NCBI GenBank assembly: GCA_033032865.1
Contig: JAWHQI010000024.1
Span: forward strand, 3,472,001-3,536,000
Origin: Dactylorhiza incarnata
Taxonomy: Eukaryota > Streptophyta > Magnoliopsida > Asparagales > Orchidaceae
Length of the DNA stretch: 64,000 nt
Direction of reading: 5' to 3'
Below the pieces are notes generated by a model. It had not been told where the DNA came from, did not search any database, and saw nothing but the letters and a program-made list of their open reading frames with translations. The first letter of the stretch is position 1; every line of letters starts with the position of its first letter. This document shows, one piece after another, positions 36,370 through 48,300 of the stretch. Made by a program: the position numbers and the translations under genes.

Positions 36370-39300
36370 TTCCTCTTCTTCCCCTTCTTCTTCCGCTTCT
36401 TCATCTTCTTCTTCCTCTTCTTCTTCTTCTTCCTCTTCTTCTACTTCCTCTTCTTCCTTTTCATTAAGATTTACTGTTATGTTATTCTAATTCTCTTGTT
36501 ATTGTAAATCATATGTTTCATTCAATAGGGATACATATTGCTGCCTCATAAAATTTCTCTTTAAATGGTGGCAAACTCTTAGAAATAATTTCTTCTCCAT
36601 CATGTCATCGCGTACGGTTGTTAATAACAACACCACCTATGCTCCATGTGAAAGTGCACAGTGTACCACTGAGTATTCTCTAGAGGGGGTGAATAGAGAT
36701 TTAAATCTTTTACCCTTAAATAAGCACACACAATAAAAATTACTCTAATAACTATGCAATCAGCACAACCAACACAGAATAAAATAAACACTGTAGATAG
36801 AAAACAGTAAAGGGACAGCACAGAAAAGCACAACTCAGAAGACACAAAAATTTTATAGTGGTTCCCCAAAATGTGGGTAGTCCACTCTTTTACTACCTTG
36901 GTAGGATTGCACTATCTAGTGCATGAATCTTTTGATAAGGAGACTCTCAGAATCAGCACTGAGCCTTTTGATAAGGAAACTCTTAGAACCACACACCGAG
37001 TCTTTTGACAAGGAGACTCTTAGAACCACTGAGTCTTTTGATAAGGAGACTCTTAGAACCAACTGAATCCTTTAGAGAGGGATTCTTAGGACTCTTTCTC
37101 AGTTACAGAATAAAGATAAAGAAGTAAAGAAGAAGAAGAAGAATAGAAAGATTCTGATGTATGAATCATTCTACAGTTATCACACAGGATGCTATCTTTT
37201 GATGTTCTTCAGGATCTGTATATAATGAACCCTTGCTTATGGTAGAGAAGAATGCAAGGGTTATGAGCTTGTGATCCTTATGATCTTTGTGCTCTAGTTT
37301 GCTTCCTGCTGTAAAATGTGAAGAAGAAGAAGCAACCTTGTTTTCTTATTCCTCTATAGAGTTGTTCTACTTTTCTTTTTCCTTTCAGAGAGAAAGCTTG
37401 AGGAAGAAGACTAAATAATCTATTATTCTCTTTTTACTTCCTTCTTCTGTATACTTATCCTTTTTCGAATAGTATTTTTATTTCTTTCCTCTTCTGTTCT
37501 GTCCTTAGAAAGAACATCCTTAGGACAATGGTATTTCTTTCTATTTCTGTTTCCCGACCCGTCAATCTATTTTGAATAACTTACAAGAATGTCTTTTGTT
37601 GTCTCTCTGGAGTACTTCATTCCATTCTTGGCAATAATCGAGTCGCTAGAAGTCAGACTAAAGCCTTGGATACCTTCTGGAAAAGCATCTGAAAAGACAG
37701 CAGAAAACCTTCCATTTCTGTCTGTATTCGACGTAGCGTCGATTTCATTTTCCCTCTATTCGACGCACCTCTAAGTTCTTATAGAAGCAACTTCGAAATC
37801 TTTCTTAGCTCTAACTGAACTCAGATGTCGACGTTGCGTCGAATACCTATCGACGTATCCGTCGAGTTGTAGACTTGGACTTTGAACTTAATCTTCTGCG
37901 TCGAATTCAAATCGAAGTTGAGTCGACTTCTGATTTTGTTTTGGCAAGCTCTGTCTTCTGCGTCGAGATCATTTCGACATTGCGTCGACTTCATTTATAC
38001 TTCGACTTCAGTCTGAGTTACTTCTACTTGTATTCGAATTTGCTTCGACTTTTAGTCGAAGATGCGTCGACTTATATTCGACGCAAGTTTAACTCAACTG
38101 ACTTTTGTGCTTGTTTTAGTCAGGTTTTGACACTCTAGTGTGAGTGTAATATCCTAGGACATCTAATGACCAGATTATCCTCACTATACAATATGGTAAT
38201 ACATCCTAGAGTATGAAATCACTTTAAGATAATTTGTAAAATAAATCACAATGGTGTTTTTCCCAACACCATGATATGTTTAATTACATTGAGTAAATGG
38301 TTCTCGTGATAAATTAATCATGTTACAATACATTTAAAGCCTAATGGCATATTCAAATATTCAAGTTGTTGTGAGACCCGCGACGCTTCTCTATGATGTC
38401 CCCAGTAATAGATTAATCAATTAAAATAAATTCATCAATGATTTGGGAGGCAGTTGGCTAGAAAAGAATGCACATGGCTCCAAAATAATAGCGCAGGGCT
38501 TGATGGGGTCCCACTTGCTGGGCTTGATGAGGTGTGGAGCGGGCCTCGAGTAACGTGTGCCGACGGGAATTTGTTGGAGGATGTGTGGGGCTCAAAATGG
38601 AAGAGCTCTGTGGAGGGAGGATCGTGTGGCTCGAGAAAGGAGAAGCCTTGTAGCTTCAGGGTGCACTGGCGAGGAGCGGGGATGTTAGAGAAGCTCGACG
38701 TAGGAGGCTGGATGAGGATTGGGGACGACGGAATCTTTGTGATGGCAGTAGGATCGGCGGTCGAAAATGATCGGGCAGCGGCCCTAGTGCCGACAACGAG
38801 CGGTTAGGCGCGTCGAAACCGTAACAACAGGCGTGGTGAAGCAGCAGGCACGGTGAGTCGTCGATTAGACATGGTGCGGTGTTACTTGCGGTTGGTGACT
38901 TGAAATCGTGGCTCTCTAGCAGAAGAATAGTAAACTCTATTTACGCCCTTGAAGCATAATCCATGCGAACCTCCAGCTAAGCATGAACATGAAGGCAGTC
39001 GGTTCGTGGAAATCAGAAAAATAAATTGGAGGAATCATCGGAAGTGGTTGAGCTTGAGGAAGACGATCCACTGCGTATTGATCATGATGAAGATGAGGGC
39101 GTCTGCTTTTTTTGTGGATATGTTGCTGGATCAGGTGGAAGAGAGGAGGACTGAAGGCTCTGATACCAAGTTGATATGGGCTCACCGTATAGCATCGATA
39201 AAGTTGTTGAAGGATGGCCAGAGGTGAGGATGACGAAAGCGGAGGATATGATGGAGGCGGAACCGCGGCTGCATAGGAGGGTGTGCTCGGGAGAGAGAAC

Positions 39301-42300
39301 TACTAAAATCTCATACAAGACGGAGAAATAGATTTAACTTCCAGGGTGTCTTCATTCTACACAACAGTTCCCTTTAAATAGGCTACAAGACCCATAATGA
39401 CAAATCCTAACTACTAAGCCCCCCAACAACTAATAAATAAAAGGGAAACAATAATTAAACATTATAAAAGACAACAATAATAAAGCCTCACTCGATAATA
39501 ACCGGGCTCGAAGCATGTAACAGTAGGCTATTGCTATGGCAGACATAAATATTGGTGTCTTCTTATGGTCTCGGTCTCTTTGTTTCTGATATGGGTCCAC
39601 AATAGTCCTTGATATCGGTTAATTTTATAAATGTATTATTAATTTTTCATATTAGTGTCATCATTATTACTATCGCTTTTTAGAGTTATTACGATGTTCG
39701 GGTCTTCTATTATCATGTAGGGTCTTTGGTAATTTGTCGGAGTCATATAATCTCTATTTAAAGCACCTCTTGGGTCATGAATCATTATGAATGAATGAAT
39801 CCAAGTTTCTCTATCTCTCTCTAAGTTCGTCTTCTTCTCTCTCTCTAGTCCCTTTTCTCTTCACCTTTATTTTAGAGTTAGGGTTGAGCATGGCTCCCCT
39901 TCTTCCCCTCCCCCCGCATTCTCTGTGGGTTGAGCTCAGCTCCCCTTGTATCTCTCTGCCTCCACCGCCACCTCCGACGAGATCCCGAAATAGGTCCATA
40001 ACAACTTTGGTATCAGAGTCATCGGTCCTCCTCTCTTACGCAGCCAACATCAGCAACTCCTCATCGACAATCTCCATTCTATCTCCTTATCTTCTCAACA
40101 CAGAAGTCACTGGCACCGCTCTCCCAAACATAGCCTATGTTTTGTGGGAGGTCTTAATGAAGGTCATAAGGCAATGTGGAGGGGTTATATTTCAAGCTAT
40201 AGCCTTTTTACACGACCAACAATCTTGAAAGATACCATAAATCCTCTTCATTTAAAATATGTCATTGCTAACAGCAAAGGTGTAGAAGATGGAGGACGAC
40301 AGCGAAATTATTGGTTAGTGGGAGATTTTTGAGAAGGGGTCAATGTCTAGGAAAGAGAAATGTAAGCCTCGAAAATTTAAAGACGATATTGCTAAAAAAG
40401 AGAGCATACAAGAAAGATTATCAAGCTTTGAAGAGGAAGGAAAAGGATGAACATGATAAGCACGAGAAGAATAAATCAATAGGTTGTACTTCGTTACTGT
40501 TACAGAGTCAACGGATGCAAACTTAGATAATGCTGTTTTGATGGCATAAACAGTTATTTATAATGGTAATACTATTCTTGATTTTTCTCATTCATACCAT
40601 GACTCATCTAATGTTATCAAAAGTGTACTTGTGAGGAAAAGCACTGCAAAGTGACAGCACAGTGATTTGCATTGTCACAAAGAGCATAAGCACACAAAAG
40701 GATGTGCTTTTCTGAACATCATAGCACTCCGTGCACGTTCAAGTTGAAGAGAATAATAATCAATTATTGAATAAACCAACCTCATACTCATATATATAGA
40801 GTAAGGGATAAAAACCAAAGGCACAGACAGAACTATCCTTACGCGGGTAGTTCTACAATAAGACATAAAAAGACTTGAATTCAACTCTCCCCCTCAAGTC
40901 GAACGATAGTTGTCCATTATTCCAAGTCTATAGATATCATCCGTAAAAACATCGCTCCCCAAGCTCTTGGTGAAGACATCGGCCCAACTGATCTCTGGAG
41001 TGAACAAAGGGGGTGACTAAATTTCCTTTTTCGAGGTGGTCTTTGATGAAATGGCGGTCAACCTCGACATGCTTTGTTTTGTCATGCTGGACCGGATTAT
41101 GAGCAATACTGATGGCGGCCTTGTTGTCACAGAACAGAGAGATAGGAGTATCAATCTGAAGGTCCAGGTCTTTCAATAAGGTGCGCAGCCATAATCCTTC
41201 GCAGAGACCTTGAGATATTGACCACTACTCGGCTTCAGCACTTAGATCTGGAGACCACATTTTGTTCCTTGCTACGCCATGTGACTAAATTTTCACCAAC
41301 GAAAGTGCAATAGCCTGTTGTAGATTTTCTGTCATCACGGCTTCCGGCCCAATCCGCATCGGTAAAGACATCAATCTTTAAATGACTGTTCTTTGAAAAC
41401 ATCAGACCCCCGACCCGGAGCCTTCTTTAAGTAACGAAGGACACGGTATGCAGCATCCTGATGTCTGATTCTGGGGGCATGCATATACCTGCTCAGAATT
41501 CCAACTGCATATGTGATGTCAGGACGAGTGTGTGAAAGGTATAACAGCCTTCCCACCAATCTCTGTAACTTGCAGCATCCGTGCGATCTCCATCAGTGTC
41601 TTCATCGATCCTATGGTTCTCCTCCATAGGTGTGTTAGCGGGAGCACACCCAAGCATCCCAGTCTCAGTTAACAAGTTTAACGCATACTTGCGTTGTGAG
41701 ATGAAGATACCCTGATCAGAGCGAGTCACTTCAATTCCCAGGAAGTAGCGGAGCCTTCCCAGGTCCTTTACTTCAAACTCTGCAGACAGAAGGGCTTTCA
41801 GCTTCGAGATTTCATCTGAGTCATCCCCAGTGATCACGATGTCGTCCACATAAATAATAAGAACGACAATCTTCCCATCATTCTTCCTGACAAACAGAGT
41901 ATGATCAAAATGTCCCTGTTGGTATCCAAACTTGACCATGGCCTTGTGGAACCTGCCAAACCAAGCTCTGGGGGACTGCTTCAACCCGTATAGGGACTTC
42001 CTTAGGCAACAGACAAGGCTTTCTTGCCCCTTCTTGACAAATCCTGGGGGAAAGGTCATGTAAACCTCTTCATCGAGGTCACCATACAGGAAGGCATTTT
42101 TGACGTCCAGTTGATGAAGATCCCAGCCCAAGCATGCCGCATAAGATAGAATAACACGAACAGTGTCCATCTTCGCAACAGGGGCAAAGGTCTCCTGGTA
42201 GTCGACTCCCTGAATCAGAGTGTAACCGCGAGCCACCAGGCGGGCTTTGTACCGCTCAACTTTGTCATCCTTATTTTGCTTAACAGAGAACACCGCGAGC

Positions 42301-45300
42301 CACCAGTCGGGACGAATACTTATGCTTGTCGGGATATCAAGATCCTAGATATTTGTTCTGATCCGTCTCATGATTAGGGATCCATTCGCCTAACGCTCAA
42401 ACTTTTAGCAGGCCTCCCACGGAGCCTCGCAGCGCGGATTCTCAACATCACTTGCTCGTTTTCATAAAATAACTGCTTTTGCCAACGAATATCCGCATGC
42501 GATTTATAAGAGTTACTACCATTATTGATTCTTCGTCGAACCGACTCATGACACATATGCAAACGATGAACAAACAACTCAACAGACACATGCAAATGAT
42601 GAAGAAACGACTCAACAAACGCATGTCAATGATGCAAATGAAACACGACAGACACAAAATGCTCTCTATGGGGCAGTCTGACAATGACCTGAAATATATA
42701 AAATGAGGTGGCCTATCAAGAGGCACTCTCGGTGGAGTGTAGAAAAACTCATCCAGTGTGCGATAAGTGTCTAGGTGACCGTGTCTTTTGGGGATTGTGA
42801 CGCATAAGGGGGCTCATCGGGAGGTACGTATAAAAATTCATCGTGGATGCGACGATCACCTGAGTGGATACCAGAAACACCGACGATAGATGTGACTCAA
42901 GAGTGTGGTGAGTGCCCCTGGAAAGAAAGAACTCATCTGGTGGGTCAGCAGGCAGTGTGCCCCAAAATTCATCAAGAGTGCGATGGGTTATAAGATAAGC
43001 TCTCGAAATAACGGGAGTATGCTCAAGTGTACTTAAGGAAAGCCCTATATACTTGATGCTCCACTCAAGATCCATTCTCTGGGGCAAGATCAAAGACAAT
43101 AATGGGAGAGACGTCAATAAATCGATGCTCATAAATGAGTGGTTCACCTGAATCTCATCCTCACCAGGACATGGTGGTTCATCAGGAGGCTCAACAGGGG
43201 GCTCGTCATAGAACCCGTCAACAGGGTCAAGATCCTCCAGATGAGTACCAACGTAAGGGGTAATATCCTCATAAATGTGTGAGATAGACACTACGAGATC
43301 AACCCCAGGCTCTGGGCTCTCAGTCGTGATGTGACTCGGAGCAATGCCAACTAGGAAGCATTGGTACGGGTACGATACGTATCCGGTACAGCGGTATGGA
43401 AAAATTTAAAACCAAGGATACGAGTACGGTGGGATACGTTGTATTAAATACAATAAATATATATGTATATATTAAAAATGCAATTATAAATTCTCAAAAA
43501 CAAGACGAAAAAAACAATAATACAGAAATTTCTCCACAAAAATAGAACTCCACAAAATGAGAGCAGGAACAAGATTTCTGTACAGAAATTTCAGAAGATT
43601 TCTGTATAGAACAGAACATAATTTCAATTTCTGTTCTGTACAGAAATTGAAAGTTCTGTACAGACAATTTCTGTACAGAAATTGAAATTCTGTAATTCTG
43701 TACAGAACTTTCAATTTCTGTACAGACATTGAAAGTTCTGTACATAATTTTAATTTCTGTACAGAACTTTCAATTTCTGTACAGAAATTGAAAGTAACTT
43801 TCAACTTACAATTTCTGTAGAAATTTCAATTTCTAAGAAGAAGAAGAAGCTTACAGCAGGGAGATGCAGCAGCAAGGAGCATGCGGCAGCAGGGAGCATG
43901 CTGCAGCAGGGAGGATGCGGTGGCAGGGAGGATGCGGCAGCAGGGCGTAAGTGTGAGATGCGGCAGCATGGCGTAAGCGTAAGATGCGGCCCAGGGAGGA
44001 TGCGGCAGCAGAGAGCAGCGGCAGCAGGGAGCGGGAGCGGCAGAAATGAACCCGACAAAACCTAATTTAGCGATATATGTGTATTGCGGCGTACCAAACG
44101 CGTACCCGTACTGGAAACGTACCCGGTACGGGTACGGGCCTGTTTTCGGCGTATCGGTGCTTCGTAGAATGACAATGGAAGAGGGACATATGCCTACTCT
44201 CAAGAATGAGTCTGTAGGTGCGGTGTCAAGAAATGAGTCTATGGTAGTGCATGGCAGAAGAAGAGGTGTAGGTTAGGGACACAACACAATAGAATCAATA
44301 GGTTGCTCAGACTCACTCTCAGTCGGGGTCACCAGAGAAGAGTCTGGAAACAAAAGATAGATCACTCACCGGACTAAGCACCTCACTGAGGTGAGAGAAA
44401 TCCGTATCAGGTATCATTATTGTCGTGTCTGACGGGACAATGGTAGGCTTGACTCCACTACCTCCACTTTCCCATGGTGGAGCTTTGGCTAACCGCACCC
44501 CTGGAGCTTATATAAATTCATGGGTGCATATCAATGTGTGTTCCGTATACCCTGTTTTCCTTCCATTTTTACGCGTTATTACCATCATAATGTATATGAT
44601 TCGTGTTTGTATCTTGTTTATTTACTTATATCGTGTTTTTCCCGCATTTATATGTATTGTATATGTGGTGGCAGGTGTGAACTTTTGTGCATGTCCGGGG
44701 GAATCTATGTCAAAAATTGTTCACACGCGCCCGTGTGCTTTGCGGCGCACGCGCGTGCGTCTCCTATTCCCTTGGTTGCAGCTTAATTGTGGATCCGAAT
44801 TCGCGTGTGCGACTTTTCCGCACGCGTGCGCGTGCACGTACATTTGTGTGTGCGCTTTCATTTTGTGCATTTATCCAGATTCTGGGGGATCCGAATTTGC
44901 CTGTGCGGAATTTTCGCACGTGCGTGCGCGCGCGTGCAATTGCGCGTGCGCGACCTGGGCGCCCAAAATTATGCTTCTTTTTACTTCACGCACGCGTGTG
45001 CGCTTTGATCCGCACGCGAGTGTGCCTCTGTTTTTTTTTTACTTCTATTTAAGCTCTTTTAGGTCATTTTGAGTGGGATCTAAAAGATAAGAGCCACCCA
45101 GTCCGTGCGCAAGTCCTCCGGCTCGCTGAAATCGCATCTCCAAGCCTCCTCCAAGCTCCAAATCACCTCCCATTTGGATTTCAAGCATTCCTCCATTGTT
45201 TGCAAGCAATTTCCTGCATTTCTCGTGGAGTTCTCTCAACCTTGGCCAAACCATCTCGTGGGATTTACTATTGGAACGAAGATTTGGAAGATAGATCAAG

Positions 45301-48300
45301 TGAAGACGAGGATAAGAGGTCGGTGACAGCGCCTCTCGGACCCCGGGTGCATCCAAGGCGTACCTTTAGAGGGTGGAGGAACAATTCACACCTCTCTCGC
45401 GAAACCAAAGAGTAGTCTCTTGTTCTTCCTCTTTCCTCGACGGTATTACCTCTTTATTCTAGCTAGTAGTTCCTTTGTTGATGCTAACTACTAGTGGTGT
45501 AGATGATTTGATGTGTTCGTTTCTAAACGTGGATTTTTGGTTGTGTGAATGACTAGTAGAATGATGAGATTGCTTAATAGAATTTCTTAGCTAATTAGTT
45601 ATTAGTGGTTTCACAACCATTTGATTAAATCGGTTAGACTTGCTAATGATCTCGAGGTCGATGGACAATACGTTTCTGTTGCTCCCTGCGATACGATAAA
45701 CCCCGAGTGCAAACTCAACTTTATTACTTGCGGCTGGTACCCTTGTCGTGCATCAAGATTTTGGCGCTGCTGTCGCATGAAGGCGACGCTGGTACGCGTG
45801 GCCCCATCGTGGGTTCGTCTCGTCTTGTACTATAACATAATATTGGCATCATCACGAGAATTTCTTAAGTATATTGACGCAGAAATGGTCTTAAAGTAAG
45901 GGTCGACGATATGAATACCTAAATGAACTTGACAAATTTCCGGAAACTAACTTGCAACAATAAATATTATACATAATACGACACAATAATCAAAACCAAA
46001 TAGAGTTTCTAGTAAGGTAACCAATAATGTAATATACGTGCGAGAGTAGTAGAAAATAAATACTTGGACGAACAAATCTCCACAAATTACAAGATACTTG
46101 GAGGCAATGATTACAAGCTAATATTACCTAAAGGAGTGAAAAGTCACACAAGATTCAATACCAAGAAATGGCAATCAAGAAATAAACTTACAATAATTAC
46201 GGAGTAGAAGGCTAGATGAACTTCCAATGAGGTCCCGGTGACCGGCGAGACGATGGCGGATTGGAGTGGTTTGGAAGGTTGGGCAGACCTTCCACGCGTT
46301 GGATAACAGCCACATTGGAGAGTGATGGTATAGTCTGTTATACGGAAGGTGTGACTCAAGGTAGTGGTCGGAAGTGTCACAAGGAGCTGTTGTTGGACTA
46401 GACTGCATTGGGAGGGACTACCGGCAGGCTGTAATTAATTTTCTGTGGACTTGAAATAAGTTCCAGAAAGAATTAAATGTGGGTGGCTGTTTGTGCTCGG
46501 AGATTACAGGAAACGGGAGTTTGTGGAGAGGGGAAGAGAGCTGGAAGTAGAATTAATTGAGTGGGAGATTATTAGGCAGAGGGGCGTCTGTTTAGGGAGT
46601 GAGGGGGAGTGGTAGTGCGGCGAGGAAAATATGGAACATGGGCTTAAGGTTAAAACTTTTGGGGAGAGTGATGCGGGATGGTCCTATTAAGGCTGAGTTT
46701 GACCACCCGTTTTTGCTCCTTTCCGGTCCAACCGGAACTAAATTTCGTTGTTTGGCGTCATTAGTTTTGAACTGATCGGTTTAAACTCCTCATTTTGCTC
46801 CTTTTTGGACTGGACCCCGAAACCTCCAGCGGCCTTCCCAAAACGATCGGCCACAAAGCTCCGGTCTTCTCCTTCCCCGCTCCTGGCGCTCCTTCCCGCC
46901 ATCACGCATCACTGCAGGCATCACAACTCTTCCAGCGAGGCTTCCAGCTTCCGGAGAGGCTTCGAGATTCCGGCGAGTCTTCCAGCTCTCCTTCCCGCCC
47001 TCACGTATCCAGCTTCCGGCGAGTCGAGGCTTTCAGCTTCCAGCTCTCCTTCCCCGCATCGTGTACTCTAGGCGAGAGGTTTCCCTTCCCTGCGTTTAGG
47101 CGAGGGGCCTTCCCTGCGTTTCCCTTCTCTGGTCCCTCATAGCCAAGGGAAACCCTAGATCGACGCCCAAGGCAATCTTCCCCCAAACACTTTCTTGTTT
47201 CTCTAGTTCCATATCTGTGTTTCTTGTTATTTTTTTGGTGGAATGATCATTGAAAAACTTTGCCTTTCCCTTCTTGTTTTTTTTGTGTTTCTTGTTATTT
47301 TTCTCCGGTTCCAGATCTTCCCCATAGGCTGTTAGATGTTAATTTTTCTCTCATTTTGTAGTCAATTTTCTCTCATTTTTTGCCAAGACTTTGCGTTTCC
47401 CTGTGTTTCCTTTTTTTGTTTCTCCAGTTCCAGATCTCATGCTTCTTGTGTTTTTAGTTTCCCTGTTAAACTTAACCTATTATCATGTCCATTAGTCTCA
47501 TGCTTCTTTTGTTTATAGTGCACCATGGTTAAAACTAGAGATGAAGTAATTGTAGCGACTTGGGAGGCAAATGAAGTATTACTTTACTGTGATTTATGTA
47601 TAGCGGAGATAGAACTTGGAAATAGACCAACGACGCACTTGTCTAAAGAGGGTTGGAACAATGTGACTATTAAATTCCAGGAACGTACAGGGAAAATGTA
47701 TATGTGCGCACAATTAAAAAACAAATGGGATCAATTGAAAAAAGATTGGAAGCTATGGAAAGAACTCAAGCGAGGGGAGACAGGTTTAGGTTGGGATTCA
47801 ACACGGAGAACAATTGATGCGTCGAACGATTGGTGGAAAGAGAGACTAGAGGTGAATGTCATATCATTAGTTAATTTTTTTAATTATAAATTAATGATAA
47901 TATACTATCATTTATTTTAGGTTGTTCCCGCCGCGAAAAAGTTTCACTATGGAGGAATTTCCCCGGAGTTGGAAGAGAAAATGTATGTTATGTTTAGTGA
48001 GTTTGTCGCATCTGGTGATCATGCATGGGCTCCCAACTCAAGGACAGACCCATTTAGTCCTGATAATTTCATGTCTGAGCATGACGATGAAATGGTAGAG
48101 AATCTGAGTACTCCGATTAGCATGAATGAAGACCCAAGGGATAATTTGAGGAGCTATGAAAGCGGCGGGGGGGGGTGCTCACAAGGAACAAAGAGGAGAA
48201 GATTTGAAAAGGGCAAACAAAGTGGAAATAAGAAAAATCGATATCGGAGGAGTTATAACATTGATCAGCTGGTTGAATCAACCATCAGAGTTGGAGAGAG

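Larger units (their letters stand above)
36649..38268 (-). mobile_element. Solo LTR (1.62 kb) in the 18.5-kb intron
   Basis: The minus strand runs TGTTGGGAAAAACACC... to ...GTGCACTTTCA. A perfect 5-bp duplication ccatg flanks it (36644-36648, 38269-38273). The end 'ctctagaggggg..gaatagagatttaaatc' matches a truncated LTR at 55680-56169 in the other orientation, so the family is repeated. Two internal arrays (36920-37095 and 37725-38095) are described separately. The general plan resembles the Sirevirus-like LTRs. Confidence 0.9.
43355..44163. mobile_element. TIR element with palindrome array and minisatellite
   Basis: Left end 'gaagcattggtacgggtacg'; the complement of the right end is 'gaagcaccgatacgccg', with a second inverted block 'cccgtacccgtacc'. 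It interrupts TE-derived minus-strand sequence. Flanks ctag and gtag may be a short target duplication. There is no transposase. The interior consists of the TGTACA array and a GC-rich minisatellite. Confidence 0.55.

Noticed and set aside
36152..36490. Ser-rich 112-codon frame
   Set aside because: Translation of a TCT/TCC microsatellite.
38454..38807. 117-codon frame resembling a small protein
   Set aside because: Next to a TE primer site and LTR, with no domain or splice context; most likely TE interior.
39156..40019. tRNA-like matches (TGGTATCAGAGC)
   Set aside because: They are retrotransposon primer binding sites, not tRNA genes; no cloverleaf is present.
44425..45072. 215-codon plus-strand frame
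   Set aside because: Falls across a Ty3 LTR with CG-rich repeats; Cys/Arg-rich composition follows from the repeats.
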